Source: Bacillus sp. ISL-18 | GTDB taxonomy: Bacteria; Bacillota; Bacilli; Bacillales; Cytobacillaceae | DNA: 64,000 nucleotides | Assembly: GCF_018613415.1 (NCBI RefSeq) | Contig: NZ_JAGGQG010000012.1 | Span: 1-64,000, forward strand | Direction: 5' to 3' | Shown here: piece after piece, positions 1-10,230 of the stretch | Position numbering within the stretch: position 1 is the stretch's first letter | Layout of the letters: each line of letters begins with the position of its first letter | The notes under the pieces: generated by a model | What the model was told of the DNA's origin: nothing | The model's database searches: none | Seen by the model: the letters and a program-made list of their open reading frames with translations, nothing else | Made by a program: the position numbers and the translations under genes

Positions 1-66
<66 letters not shown>

Positions 67-70
67 ACGG

Positions 71-103
71 AAAAGGACAGCTAAATGTAGCTGCCCTTTT
101 TTG
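71..103 (+). terminator. Terminator after the 5S rRNA
   Basis: An inverted repeat (GGACAGCT ... AGCTGCCC) is followed by a run of T. It lies directly after the 5S rRNA and 15 bases from the stop of the converging minus-strand operon. Confidence 0.8.
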
Positions 104-118
104 TCGTTTAAAAAAGTT

Positions 119-2047
119 TTAAAAGGGGTTAATTCCAGTCTTTTTTAGGAACCTAACCAGTGGGTTGACAGTGTCTTTCTCTACTTCCTTTAATAAAAGC
201 TTAAATTTACCATCATTAACATCCTGCAGTTCCTTACGCCACTTTTTATCCTTCCAAATCGATTTTGGATGAGTTATAAAATAGATTCTCAAGGATTTTC
301 TATAGAGTACATCCGTTTCAACAAGGTGGGCATTTTCTTTTATAAACGAGCACATGGTGTTCTCGTTATAATGGTCAATAAGAAAATCAAATAACTTAGG
401 ATAATCAACACCGTCACCACTCGTTTCAAAGGCAACAAAGAATAACTGTATTGGTATAGGTGATGATACTTCACAGAGTATTCTCTGAAGTATCCGGTTA
501 AGCTGTTCACGCCCATTCTTCGTTAACAACTTCAACAAATGTGAAACTGATTCTGTTGGGAAATTAATTAATTTGTAAATAACTTTGAGAATTAGAAATT
601 CATCCCGCAGGATATCCTCCGTAATTTTAGCAGCAAAATCATTTGTTATAATCTCCTTATGGAACGTTATATCCTCTAATTTCAAATGATTGATACGAAG
701 GGTAAAATAATCTTTTAGTAAATACGCATAGTCTGGCTGATTACTGATGTAGCAGACCAAAGATTCAAAAGCAAGTCTGTCACATTCAATGATCTTCCAT
801 AGCTCTAGATAAAGCGGGTCTTTGTGATGAAAACGGAGTGTCTCTAGTAAAAATAAACATACTTCATCAAACCCCACTAGATTGTTTACAGACACAATAG
901 ATTCTATATAAAAACGTGCCATTGACCAATCATCAGCCATTTTTTCATTATCTAGAATCCTCAAAAAGAGTTCCACTAATTCTGATTTTTCCTCTTTTTT
1001 TAACTGGAGGCATTTAACCAGTGTATTTAAAAAGCGACGTTTATCTTTTAAGTAAAGATTGAAATCACGATTTTTCCAGATAAGATATAAACCAGCTAAC
1101 TGATTGTAATTAGCTAAAGAATGTTTTTCCTCCTCCGGTAAACCGGCTAACGCCATTTCGGCGAACTTAAAAAAATCATCCATCCTTTTCAGCTCGGTTA
1201 CATGCTGTATGGCAATATCCAAATACTCGTTCTGTTCCACTGCAGCCGATACACCGGAAATAAATCCGTGAGAAAAATCAAAAACAAATTGTTTTTCAAT
1301 CGAACGATCCCCGAGATTAAGTGTTCCAGGTTCAAAAAAGGTAACATGAATATACGTTCTTGTTTCAGGCTCACTTGTAAAGGTAATCGCACCCAAATTT
1401 CTTCTATACCCATAGGGCAGATAAAGATAAAGTAATTCGAGCAGCAGGAGTGCGTAGTTTGTATATTCTTGCAAAGGCACATTTAGAGAAATAAATACCT
1501 TCTTCTTACCGGAAATTGACGTCATAACAGCAAATAAAAGCTGCTGAAAGTGAGCATGACTAACCCCAAGCGTTTTTAATGTTTCATGCTCCAAAATGTT
1601 AGTATCATGAAAAGGCACTACCTCTAGTTCAGGTAAAATAGGACCATTGCTCAGATCATATGCTGTTTGGAAGGCCTCTAAATGGAACAGCATCTCTGGA
1701 TGCCGAACCCACTCCTCTTTCCGGAAAGGAGGGATCACATAGGTATGCATGAAATAAGTGCTGCGAGTACCAGTAAAATCGGCAGCGATAAATACGGCCT
1801 GGCCCATCACAAGGTCCCCGGTCTCAGGATGAACGATCGTCACCGCAGGAGGATAGAGAGAAGGATCCCTTTCCCCGTGTTCTCTTAACGCTTTCGGAGC
1901 ATGATAATAACAAAAGGGATGCACATACTTCTTCACAAAAGAAGGCTCAAGTCCTTCCGACATAGCAATGGTGTCATATCCGGCGGTGTCGTGAAAAACT
2001 CCTTTCCGTTCCCGTGTATACATATGCTGCTGAATCTTACCTCTCAC
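119..2047 (-). CDS. GAP1-like GTPase-associated protein (642 aa)
   Basis: Last gene of the six-gene minus-strand operon. The N-terminus (about residues 5-130: QQHMYTRERKGVFHD, GYDTIA, KKYVHPFCYY) resembles the N-terminal domain of GTPase-associated protein 1 (GAP1-N) as I remember that family; the rest is mostly helical with no motif I recognise. No signal peptide or membrane segment is evident, so it is probably cytosolic. The GTG start overlaps the TGA stop of the upstream GTPase gene by 4 bases (2044-2047), which implies translational coupling and a stoichiometric partnership with that GTPase. In described systems GAP1 proteins are encoded beside such GTPases, but no biochemical role is established. 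The family name is from memory; the coding call is firm. Confidence 0.8.
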   Translation of the reverse strand: MRGKIQQHMYTRERKGVFHDTAGYDTIAMSEGLEPSFVKKYVHPFCYYHAPKALREHGERDPSLYPPAVTIVHPETGDLVMGQAVFIAADFTGTRSTYFMHTYVIPPFRKEEWVRHPEMLFHLEAFQTAYDLSNGPILPELEVVPFHDTNILEHETLKTLGVSHAHFQQLLFAVMTSISGKKKVFISLNVPLQEYTNYALLLLELLYLYLPYGYRRNLGAITFTSEPETRTYIHVTFFEPGTLNLGDRSIEKQFVFDFSHGFISGVSAAVEQNEYLDIAIQHVTELKRMDDFFKFAEMALAGLPEEEKHSLANYNQLAGLYLIWKNRDFNLYLKDKRRFLNTLVKCLQLKKEEKSELVELFLRILDNEKMADDWSMARFYIESIVSVNNLVGFDEVCLFLLETLRFHHKDPLYLELWKIIECDRLAFESLVCYISNQPDYAYLLKDYFTLRINHLKLEDITFHKEIITNDFAAKITEDILRDEFLILKVIYKLINFPTESVSHLLKLLTKNGREQLNRILQRILCEVSSPIPIQLFFVAFETSGDGVDYPKLFDFLIDHYNENTMCSFIKENAHLVETDVLYRKSLRIYFITHPKSIWKDKKWRKELQDVNDGKFKLLLKEVEKDTVNPLVRFLKKTGINPF

Positions 2048-3309
2048 TCCCTGTGTCTCCCCTCAATATACCCCAATTTATAAAGCAGCCAAATAAATGG
2101 TTCATCCACACGAACTGGGCTAATCATTCCACTTACTTGTTGATTTATGGGATTACTTCCCAGTGAAGATACAGCAAAATAAGAGATTTCTTTAAAATAC
2201 ACCTCTAGGGCATTTACTAACGGGTTATCCACTTTCGCCAAAAATCTTTTTATTTCTCCATTGATGTTTTCATACTCATCTAAATCTAGATATCCTCGGT
2301 GAGTAAAATTACGGAAAACATTACTGTTTGTTCCGATATAATCCCCATCCTTTTTTATCACATCTAAAAGATCGCTTTTTGTAACGATCACCGCGGTTGG
2401 AATTGTTGTTTTGCTGTCTTCCAAATGGGCAATAAAGTCACTAAACATTGAAATGACCACTTCGCGAGGCTCATCGCCTATGCCGGCAATTTCGCCGGGG
2501 TTTTCACCCATCTGATAAATGAGCTTATCGCGAATGGTTCGAATTTGGATAGGGTCGACTAAGAACATAATCCCGGCTGAATTTTTTATATGTGCCGCAT
2601 GAAGCTTGAGGTAGTCTCTGTCTACCATACCTTCACCTGCGACATCGAAAAACACAAGGGTCAAAGGGGCTTGGTCTTCATTTTTGAAAATAAATTGAAA
2701 AATAAACGGCTCTTGCCGGATTGTTTTTTCTGTTGATTGTAATAGGCTCCCGTTTTCAAAAAGAGGAACTTCATAGTTGCCTCGAAAGCGCCTGCTAATG
2801 TCAGTAGTTAGTGGAATACAGGCAGCATTAAAGTTATTGGCTGTCATATGTTGAAGTGTGTGAATCAGTGTGGTCATATAAACGGTCTTACCGACTGAGG
2901 TTGCCCCCACAATCGAGACGATATTGCTTGGATATTTTCCGGCTGTGATGGGCAAATCGTTATGGCAAGCCGGGCAAATTCGATTTCTCGTTTCCACCGA
3001 GTATTTATCAGAAACCCCCATCAGAACGTTATTGGAATAGATCTTATGTTTTTCAGTGATTTTCGAAGGGTCAATTATGGCCTCCAGTTCGTCAATCGGT
3101 GCAAGTCCAAATTTGGCACGGTAATCGTTCAAACGTTCATCCTCTTGGAGCGCCATTTCCTCATCATCGTCACGATAATGGGCTGCTCTGAAAACCACCT
3201 CTTCATGGTGGAATTTAATAAAACAGTAAGGGCAGACGATATCGTAAAACGGTAGTCTTTCCTTTACTGGTTGTTTAGTTTCGAAGAGTCGTTTTAATAG
3301 TGAGAACAT
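2044..3309 (-). CDS. TRAFAC-type P-loop GTPase with zinc ribbon (421 aa)
   Basis: Predicted cytosolic GTPase. The N-terminus carries a split zinc ribbon, CPYC at 26-29 and CPAC at 112-115, separated by an acidic insert. The GTPase core follows with G1/Walker A GATSVGKT at 135-142, G3 DVAGEG at 222-227, and G4 TKSD at 310-313 (an NKxD variant giving guanine specificity). Zinc-ribbon GTPases of this kind have been reported beside GAP1-type proteins (for example the DO-GTPase families; my recollection, not checked). It starts at an ATG 11 bases after the 212-aa gene stop and overlaps the GAP1-like gene by 4 bases, so the three genes are coupled. Its likely role is a nucleotide-dependent switch of the system. 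The substrate or effector is unknown. Confidence 0.85.
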   Translation of the reverse strand: MFSLLKRLFETKQPVKERLPFYDIVCPYCFIKFHHEEVVFRAAHYRDDDEEMALQEDERLNDYRAKFGLAPIDELEAIIDPSKITEKHKIYSNNVLMGVSDKYSVETRNRICPACHNDLPITAGKYPSNIVSIVGATSVGKTVYMTTLIHTLQHMTANNFNAACIPLTTDISRRFRGNYEVPLFENGSLLQSTEKTIRQEPFIFQFIFKNEDQAPLTLVFFDVAGEGMVDRDYLKLHAAHIKNSAGIMFLVDPIQIRTIRDKLIYQMGENPGEIAGIGDEPREVVISMFSDFIAHLEDSKTTIPTAVIVTKSDLLDVIKKDGDYIGTNSNVFRNFTHRGYLDLDEYENINGEIKRFLAKVDNPLVNALEVYFKEISYFAVSSLGSNPINQQVSGMISPVRVDEPFIWLLYKLGYIEGRHRE

Positions 3310-3320
3310 GGGTGGCCCCC

Positions 3321-3959
3321 CTATACAGGTATCAGCTCGAATGGTTGAGCAGCATCATTTCCTTTGTTTAGAAAAATTTGAATGAACTCATGTTTATTTA
3401 TTTCTATTTCTGGGAGGATGGTTTTTCCGGGAACAATGTCCCTGATAAAAGGATAGATGGTTCCATCCTCCAATGAGAGGGGTACGGAGCCTCTTTTTTT
3501 TACATAAACAAGCTGCTCTTTACTAATGGGTATTTCGGTCGTAATCGACATCTTTACTTTTCTAAGAGTTTGAAAGAGTTTCTGTTTATAGGTGATTGAA
3601 AAATAAACCTTTGCCCTTGAACCGTTGATATTAATCCGATTTTGGTCATTATTCTGACGAAAGACAATCAGATGACCATCAACTTTTTTCCCAGGGAAAA
3701 TCCGGATAACAATCTGCCCCATTGTTTCTAGGTTAAAAAAGAGCCCTTGGTTGGCTTTATATTCCTCACGAGTGTAGAGCTTTAAAAAATGTGGTTCGAA
3801 TTCTTTTTGAGACTGACCCTGATCTGCAGGGGTTTGCTGAATATAGACAAAGTCAATCCCATTTGGCCAGTACCATTGTACGTGGACCCTCGTATCGATT
3901 ATTGTCTTTTTGATATCCCTTATTTCATCATTAGGGGAAGGAATCGGTTCCCAGTTCAT
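3321..3959 (-). CDS. Uncharacterised protein of the tubulin/GTPase operon (212 aa)
   Basis: I do not recognise this family. The protein is rich in beta-strand-like alternation (QWYWPNGIDFVYI, IVIRIFPGKK, RAKVYFSIT), has no signal peptide, no membrane segment and no cysteine cluster, and would fit a cytosolic beta-sandwich adaptor. It has an ATG start with a GGGGTG ribosome binding site. It is tightly linked (11 bp) to the downstream GTPase but separated from the upstream 782-aa gene by about 400 bp of dispersed repeats. Context suggests a structural or adaptor subunit used with the GTPase and GAP1-like proteins. The function is inference only. Confidence 0.75.
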   Translation of the reverse strand: MNWEPIPSPNDEIRDIKKTIIDTRVHVQWYWPNGIDFVYIQQTPADQGQSQKEFEPHFLKLYTREEYKANQGLFFNLETMGQIVIRIFPGKKVDGHLIVFRQNNDQNRININGSRAKVYFSITYKQKLFQTLRKVKMSITTEIPISKEQLVYVKKRGSVPLSLEDGTIYPFIRDIVPGKTILPEIEINKHEFIQIFLNKGNDAAQPFELIPV

Positions 3960-4365
3960 TACACATCACCCCTAGACCTAAATCCCAATTGAAGAACTCC
4001 GGATCCCTTTAAAATGACTTTTTTTTCTCAGTCGAAGCGCTCCAGTCTATACGCCGCTAAACGGACGCTTCCGCTTTTGAAAAATAAAATAGTATAGGAC
4101 TTTAATTTTGTTAACCGTCTAGCTCCAGCGTCCAGCGGCTAGTGGACTTCGCTCTTCTCCCTACGATAAGTCAACATCGGATCGCTTTCGCTCTCCGTGT
4201 TGTCTAGCTGCAGCGCCTAGGGGCTCGGGGTCATAAGCCAATCCGTCAAGAAGGCTAAAGAACAGCCTTCCCGCCGGCTCGTCTTATGCCTGTCGCCCCT
4301 GGTCAAGGCGCTTCCGCTTTTCGTTTTTCCTTTATCTCAGTCGAAGCGCTCCAGTCCATACGCCG
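3960..4365. repeat. Intergenic region made of dispersed palindromic repeats
   Basis: This gap inside the operon holds no gene. It contains two 54-bp copies of one repeat (4026-4079 and 4335-4388, one mismatch between them) that begin TCTCAGTCGAAGCGCTCCAG and end CGCTTCCGCTTTTG. Between them lies a 120-bp nested inverted repeat (4202-4321) running from GTCTAGCTGCAGCGCC to GGCGCTTCCGCTTTT, and a related element at about 4116-4200. The 120-bp element recurs at 13320-13439. Confidence 0.8.
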
Positions 4366-6714
4366 CTAAACGGACGCTTCCGCTTTTGTATGAAATTCAT
4401 ATCCATTTTCAATGTATTTCTTATAATACTTTTCTCCATTGCGGTAAAACATAAGATCTTTTAGGGTAAAGCCTCCCATGAGGGTGAGCTTTTCTATTCC
4501 ACTTGATTTCTTTTCATGGGCACAGCCGACCTTCCATTGCATCCCAGGATCTTTGTCCATGGCAAATCGCATGAATTGACTGTTAAAATCGCCAAAGTAA
4601 TACTTCTCTTCATATCGGTTCGTTTGGGTGTAGTTGAAAACTTCAATGTGGATCGACGAACTTTCGTCCAATCGAAGATATAACTTTTGAAACAATTCCT
4701 CTTTAGAGAGAATTTCCCTATTTTCATAATCGGTCATCACATTGGCTCTTTCTAGCAGTTCATCTTCAAAGGTGCGGTGGAATTCTTCGTGGGTTAATAC
4801 CTCCCGGTCGCATACAACCAACAGTCGCTCTAAAAGGATTTCAGGTTGATCGTCTTCCAGATAACGATAGAGATTTTTAAAAAAACGTTCATTCAAAAAG
4901 AAGTGGGGTCCTCGTTTTTCCTGTAGCTTTGCGGTAATCAAATCATTCACTCTAGAGTAATATTGGGCAATATTCCTGTCTAAATCATCATCAGAATCAA
5001 ACAAACTATCCGCCGCGGTCTTTTTAAGGAAGGTATCTACCTTTTTCATCAGTCTGATCTTAGGCTGTAATGTGCGGTGCAGTCCCTTGAGGACCGTTCG
5101 GTATTGTTTTAAAATTTCCAGTTTCACTTTAAGCCTTAACAGCTCGTATTTGGATCCATAGATTTCCTCGAAAAAGTATTCTAGGAAACTGGTCAGGTTT
5201 TTCTTGCTTGAAAATGGCAGAAGGCTTTTTTTAAAATCACAATGATCCACGATTTGCTGATAAGTAAGTTCCAGATGTTCTTTAAGCCTTAGCTGTTCTT
5301 GTTTTGTCTCTTCTAAAATATGGCTAATCGCATTCATCACATTTGACTCGGCGTGAACGTTGTCCGCTGTCCAACTATAAGCGCAATAGATTCCGTACTG
5401 TTCATGATTAATGATATTTTCATAAAAGCACCATTCAATTTGTTCCCTTAGGTCTAAAACCTTTAAAAACTCATGTACAGGTTCTTCAAAGTTCTGGTAA
5501 AAGAACGTTTCCGTACCACCTTCGTAAAGGAACTCTTCTGTTTCGTTCAGTGTCAGTTTTCTTATGGCCCGATAGGAATTGCTGACCCTCATTAATTCAT
5601 GCATGTCATAAAGCCGGTCCGCTGGAGGAAGGAAGTGCTCATAATATTTTTGAAAAGATGACTCAGATAAATCGAAGAGCTGCAGGACTTTCTCCTTAGG
5701 TTGTTTGCTTTGTTTTTTTAGAGTATCTAAAAGCCCTTGATAAAATTGACTTGCAACGTGCAGTACAATGGCTTTATTGGGCCTTGTCACTTTAGCAAAT
5801 CCTGCTGATGCATAAACAGGATCCCCTGCATTTCCCTTCATTGCCCGCTTAAACGATTGGTGGGAATAACTATTCATTTTTTCATAATGCTCGGTCCATA
5901 TTTTGCGATTCTTTAACAGGTTCAGATGACTGATTAGTTCATAGTTTTGTTGAAGGGCTTCATCCTCAATTAAGCCATTCTCATTTTTATCACTTAATAA
6001 ATAGACCATGTCAAAGAGCGGGGAAGGGGGATGGCAAACAGGCAATCTTAAATGGTCCTCTGTCAGCTGGAGGTCTTTTTCGAAATGATAATCATTCTGT
6101 TGATACTCATCCAGTTCCTTTAGAAAGCTGATGCCAAGTGAAGTGGTGAAGGCAAAGTTTTCACCGTCCTGTTTTTCCATTAACAGTCCATATAAATCCA
6201 TCTCCACGATTCGGAACGATTCTTGCAGAATGCTTTTTAGGAGAAGGGTGAATTCTTGGATTAGGATATTTGCCGGGTCATGAATAGCGGTGACCACGCA
6301 AAGGTTTACTTTCTGGAGCGAAGAAAAGGCCCTTCCATAGTCAGCTAGCTTTGATGTTAGTTTCCGAAAGGTTTTATTCAGTTCGATCAGCATTGTTTCA
6401 TCCTGGTTAAATGTCTCTGCCAGCTCTTTCCGTTGTGATTGGCGATCGTACCCAGTATTGGCCAGCTGCAGTGAAAACAGATTATCAGCGAGGATGGTTT
6501 CGGATTGATAGGCATGGAAGTATAAGATGCCATTACTGTTATGCCATTTTTCCTTATTCATCTTTTTGATTGTTAATAGGGCATCCTTTACGAGGTCGCC
6601 TAAAAATATAAAGACAATCGGATAATTGACACTGCGCTGTACGTTTTCGGATTGACTGATTTTCTCGAGTTTGATGGAGAAGGAATCGGCATATTTTTGT
6701 ACTAGATCTCGCAC
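4366..6714 (-). CDS. Large uncharacterised protein of the tubulin/GTPase operon (782 aa)
   Basis: No family recognised. The protein is long, charged and largely helical, with no signal peptide, clear membrane segment or catalytic motif; the N-terminal ~100 residues have the alternation of an alpha/beta fold (NYPIVFIFLGDLV). I chose the GTG at 6714 because it sits 9 bases after AAGGAGG; the upstream ATG at 6762 has no ribosome binding site. The last residues (KAEASV) and the stop codon lie inside a copy of the dispersed 54-bp repeat, so the original 3' end may have been lost or replaced. The gene lies between the tubulin-like gene and the small GTPase module, so it probably is a scaffold or regulator of the tubulin-like protein. 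That role is inference. Confidence 0.8.
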   Translation of the reverse strand: MRDLVQKYADSFSIKLEKISQSENVQRSVNYPIVFIFLGDLVKDALLTIKKMNKEKWHNSNGILYFHAYQSETILADNLFSLQLANTGYDRQSQRKELAETFNQDETMLIELNKTFRKLTSKLADYGRAFSSLQKVNLCVVTAIHDPANILIQEFTLLLKSILQESFRIVEMDLYGLLMEKQDGENFAFTTSLGISFLKELDEYQQNDYHFEKDLQLTEDHLRLPVCHPPSPLFDMVYLLSDKNENGLIEDEALQQNYELISHLNLLKNRKIWTEHYEKMNSYSHQSFKRAMKGNAGDPVYASAGFAKVTRPNKAIVLHVASQFYQGLLDTLKKQSKQPKEKVLQLFDLSESSFQKYYEHFLPPADRLYDMHELMRVSNSYRAIRKLTLNETEEFLYEGGTETFFYQNFEEPVHEFLKVLDLREQIEWCFYENIINHEQYGIYCAYSWTADNVHAESNVMNAISHILEETKQEQLRLKEHLELTYQQIVDHCDFKKSLLPFSSKKNLTSFLEYFFEEIYGSKYELLRLKVKLEILKQYRTVLKGLHRTLQPKIRLMKKVDTFLKKTAADSLFDSDDDLDRNIAQYYSRVNDLITAKLQEKRGPHFFLNERFFKNLYRYLEDDQPEILLERLLVVCDREVLTHEEFHRTFEDELLERANVMTDYENREILSKEELFQKLYLRLDESSSIHIEVFNYTQTNRYEEKYYFGDFNSQFMRFAMDKDPGMQWKVGCAHEKKSSGIEKLTLMGGFTLKDLMFYRNGEKYYKKYIENGYEFHTKAEASV

Positions 6715-6797
6715 AGGTGTATCCCTCCTTGAAAAACATGAAATAAGGCGGGCCACATGCATCGGGAATGCGTGCGGCCTTCTTGGCCTCTAGGTTC

Positions 6798-9700
6798 TTA
6801 CGACTTAAGTTGTCTAAGCATTTCCTGCACCTTAATCATCATCTCTTTATAGAAGCCGTACACTTCTTCGCCATTGACTAAATCCTTGTATTCATAATCA
6901 AGATCTTCTTTTTCTCGTTGAAAGGTGTCTGCCATTTGTTCTAAGGCAAAGATTAACTGTGCCGCGCTTTCCTGTTGGATTAACTCATGGCTCCGCTGCT
7001 CTGATTTTTTTTCAAGCTGGGCGATTTCTTTTGGGGTCAATGCTTTGAATGCTTGAAAGATTTCATAGTCAATGAATTTCGTGGTCTTCATCAGATTCAC
7101 CAACGGCTCCCACGCATCTTCCTCCAATCCATGATCGTAAATGTAAAGGGCTCCGCGTTTTTTGACCGTATGGGTGTAAATGGCCTGGATATACAGGTTT
7201 TTAAGCCTCTCATTCTCTTTTTGTAAGGAAATGAATCGTTCAATTTCCGTGATCATTTCTTGTATGAATTGGTATTTTCGAACCTCTATTTTCAATTTTT
7301 CAATCAACTTAGGCGAACGAATTAAGTTTTCTTTTGCCATTTCTAAGTTGCTGCTTCCGAAAATGTCGCTGCTGCCGTCAGGATCCATGCCGCCTGCAGA
7401 CCATTCTTTCAGTTTTCTTAACACTTGATTTAAGTTTCCAAGACTGGCTCGATCCAGCTTGTTTAGGTCGATTTCATACTTGGAGAAAAATGCTCCCCTG
7501 TTTAATTCCTTTGTAAAATGGCACCGGTATTTGGCACTGGTATTCCGTTCGTCCTCTTTGACCGTGATACAGCCGAATGCCAACGCTTGATCGAATAGAG
7601 CCCGTACTCCGGCATTGTATTCTTCCACACGAAGGTTTTGGTACGTATCTCCCCAGGATTTTTCCGGGATCGGTGAGGGGAGGTAAAGCCAGTTTTCCTT
7701 CTCTGTCTGCACCAAGTGCCGGCCCACTCCTTCTTTTTCTAAGATTGTCTTTTCATAGGATGCCTCGTAAATTTTTAAAGGCGAATAGGCAAACAGCGGA
7801 ATCCCGTTTTTCGTATTTAACCAGAAAATCCGATTCCTTAGCTCGCTTTCTTTAATCGTGAAGCGGGAATGGCTTAACGAATGCTTTTCAAAATTTTTAA
7901 TCCCGTTATAGATATTTGGAGCTTTTACTGGCACGCTGACAAACCCCCATTGCGGGAAGTGGAGCTGGCCGTTGCTGTTGGCAAGGTGGAACACTGGCAG
8001 GGCATCGCGGTCCAAACGGGCAGCGATTTTTTCTTCAATAATTTTATCAATTGGTTTATCCTCGCCATACTTCAGATGCAGAAAGTCTTCCATCGATTTC
8101 GTGATCAAATCTCCGAACTGATCGGTGAGAAACTCGGACACGGTGCCGACCACATCGACATCTTGTTCTTTGATCCAATAGGCTGATTTTTCAAGGAGCA
8201 TTTCCGACCATTTCTGAAGCAGTAATTCGCCATCCTTCGAATCAAACATCAGCTGAATCTCTGGGGAGGTATCAGGGATACTGACCAAATGCCAATAATA
8301 GGTGAGGGGGGCTTCCTGATTGATTTCCTCTTTTTCTATTAATATACCGGCATTTTTTTCAAAGATATTTTTCAAGGTTAATAAGATTTCTTGATAGACT
8401 TCATATATTTTGTTGTTCTGGTTGTAAAGAATCTGGTACAGCTCCTCATAAAATTCCATCATTTCTTCGAGTCTTGCTTTTTCTGCCCTAGCAGCGAATT
8501 CGTTTAATTTTGCTTCGATATAGGCATTTTTCTTGCGGTCTTTGGAGAGGAATGCACTCTTTGCCTCCTCGAGCTTGCTATAGGCGTAATCTTGTTCGGA
8601 TTGAATGGCACGCGGCAGGTGTTCCAACCGATCCCGCAATCGCTCGATATAGGTCTTTATTGTTTTTAACAGACAGGAACTGTCATGGGCGTAGATCAAC
8701 CTCGATGCATAGATTGGACCCTTTTCAGGACTAAGAAAGATTCGCTCCATTTGGCGCCGGAACTCCTCGAGGCTCTCGCCTGGCAGCTGCTTTTTGCATT
8801 TCCGGTATTGTTCTTTCGCCTTTACTAAATAGTCTCTCTCCAGTTCTTCGTCAAGATTGATCACGGCTGATTTAATGACATTGTTATAGGAAAAACGTTC
8901 ACTATGCTCATACCCTGAGAGGGGCTCCGGCACACGCTCATTGAACCGCTGATGAATGGAATCAGGGTCCATCCGCAGTTTTTCCGCAAACCGTTCCACT
9001 TCTGTTTGGTCCGGTTCCGCTTCAAACATCTTCTTCATTTTTTCAAATAGTTTAAAGCCGATATAAGTGGTCATTTCTTCCACGGGAATTTCAGCCATCG
9101 AGGCACCGATAATATTGTATTGGTAGTTGGCGGCATAGGGCTTTGGCATTTGGGCGATATTGGTGCGGATATTGCTGATATAGTCATGGATTGCAAATTC
9201 CTCGCTGGATTTTTTATCCTCATTGGCCATGAAGTTGGTAATATTTTCAGCGGTGACATTCATGCAGTAATCATAGGCATTTTCCAGCCATTTCCCTTCA
9301 AGATTCGTTCCTGAGATGAAATGGCAAAGATTAAACGGCGGCATCGGAGAGTTAACGTCCAAGATGCTGCCATATTTCATTTTGAAACGTTCATTTCGTT
9401 CATCACAATTCATCCAGTAATCGAGTTCTTTTAGGGCAGCATAGCCATTTTTCTCGATATATTCGACCGTATGGGAGCTTAAGCCGCGTTTGGACAGATT
9501 CACATCCGGCATGAACAGATAGCCGAGCATGCTGACTTTATCAATACCGGTCGGGCCGAATTTTCGCTCCATGATCCCGCGCGTGATGTAGGCAATATCA
9601 AGAAAACATCCACTGCCAGTGCCTCCTGAAACACCGGTCAAAATGAATACATATAACCGTTTATTGGTTCCTTCGAGGACCGACTCGATTTTTCGTTCCA

Positions 9701-10193
9701 TCGTTTGGACCACTTGATTGATTTTTGTAAACAGCAGCAGCCGGCCGGCCTGGCGGACACCGGAGGCACCGCTGATCCCATCCGTGATCGATAATTCCGG
9801 TGACAGCCATTCTTTAATGCACGGCTCAAGTGTGCTGCGGTTTTGGAGCAAGCCGCCGATCTCAGGGTTAGAGAGGAGGACGAACTCCTTATTCGGATCA
9901 AGACCAATTCCTTTGTATGTTTTGTAGCGGTCATATTCATTGGTTTCAAAGGCCAGGAACTCAATATTGTTGGGTTTTTCCTTTTTCTTCTTCGATAAAG
10001 GATCCTGCGGCAGCTTAAAGCGGCGGTTCACCTGGTATTTAAGCCGGAGCAAGGCATCAATCCCAGTCCCGCCCAGACCAATGACAAGCATGGGATTCTC
10101 AATCGTATCAACACGGATCTTCTCCGATATAATCCCACCGCCTAAGGAAACATCCAACTGCTGAATATGCTCTCTTACACTAGCTTTCATCAT
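6798..10193 (-). CDS. Tubulin/FtsZ-like GTPase (1131 aa)
   Basis: Predicted tubulin-like protein (Pfam Tubulin_2 type). Seen in the sequence: a nucleotide-binding GLGGTG at about 39-44 after a beta strand (NPMLVI), and the tubulin signature loop GVSGGTGSG at about 187-195 followed by a helix. The remaining ~900 residues are far longer than FtsZ (about 380 aa) and include charged, coiled-coil-prone stretches near residues 520-620 and at the C-terminus. Tandem ATGs at 10193 and 10190 follow GGGAGG; 10190 has the better spacing. The gene begins about 40 bp after the vWA gene stop. Family members are expected to bind GTP and may polymerise. Here it is the core of a multi-protein system with vWA, GTPase and GAP1-like partners. 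Confidence 0.9.
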   Translation of the reverse strand: MMKASVREHIQQLDVSLGGGIISEKIRVDTIENPMLVIGLGGTGIDALLRLKYQVNRRFKLPQDPLSKKKKEKPNNIEFLAFETNEYDRYKTYKGIGLDPNKEFVLLSNPEIGGLLQNRSTLEPCIKEWLSPELSITDGISGASGVRQAGRLLLFTKINQVVQTMERKIESVLEGTNKRLYVFILTGVSGGTGSGCFLDIAYITRGIMERKFGPTGIDKVSMLGYLFMPDVNLSKRGLSSHTVEYIEKNGYAALKELDYWMNCDERNERFKMKYGSILDVNSPMPPFNLCHFISGTNLEGKWLENAYDYCMNVTAENITNFMANEDKKSSEEFAIHDYISNIRTNIAQMPKPYAANYQYNIIGASMAEIPVEEMTTYIGFKLFEKMKKMFEAEPDQTEVERFAEKLRMDPDSIHQRFNERVPEPLSGYEHSERFSYNNVIKSAVINLDEELERDYLVKAKEQYRKCKKQLPGESLEEFRRQMERIFLSPEKGPIYASRLIYAHDSSCLLKTIKTYIERLRDRLEHLPRAIQSEQDYAYSKLEEAKSAFLSKDRKKNAYIEAKLNEFAARAEKARLEEMMEFYEELYQILYNQNNKIYEVYQEILLTLKNIFEKNAGILIEKEEINQEAPLTYYWHLVSIPDTSPEIQLMFDSKDGELLLQKWSEMLLEKSAYWIKEQDVDVVGTVSEFLTDQFGDLITKSMEDFLHLKYGEDKPIDKIIEEKIAARLDRDALPVFHLANSNGQLHFPQWGFVSVPVKAPNIYNGIKNFEKHSLSHSRFTIKESELRNRIFWLNTKNGIPLFAYSPLKIYEASYEKTILEKEGVGRHLVQTEKENWLYLPSPIPEKSWGDTYQNLRVEEYNAGVRALFDQALAFGCITVKEDERNTSAKYRCHFTKELNRGAFFSKYEIDLNKLDRASLGNLNQVLRKLKEWSAGGMDPDGSSDIFGSSNLEMAKENLIRSPKLIEKLKIEVRKYQFIQEMITEIERFISLQKENERLKNLYIQAIYTHTVKKRGALYIYDHGLEEDAWEPLVNLMKTTKFIDYEIFQAFKALTPKEIAQLEKKSEQRSHELIQQESAAQLIFALEQMADTFQREKEDLDYEYKDLVNGEEVYGFYKEMMIKVQEMLRQLKS

Positions 10194-10230
10194 TATTCCT
10201 CCCTCGGTGTTCAAAACGGTGCCTGTCACC

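Noticed and set aside
6720..6797. Terminator between the tubulin-like gene and the 782-aa gene
   Set aside because: GGCCGCACGCATTCC and GGAATGCGTGCGGCC-like bases form a hairpin but no T-run follows, so it is more likely a processing or attenuating structure, if anything.
9638..9964. 108-codon minus-strand frame inside the tubulin-like gene
   Set aside because: A shadow of the tubulin-like gene in another frame without a start site.
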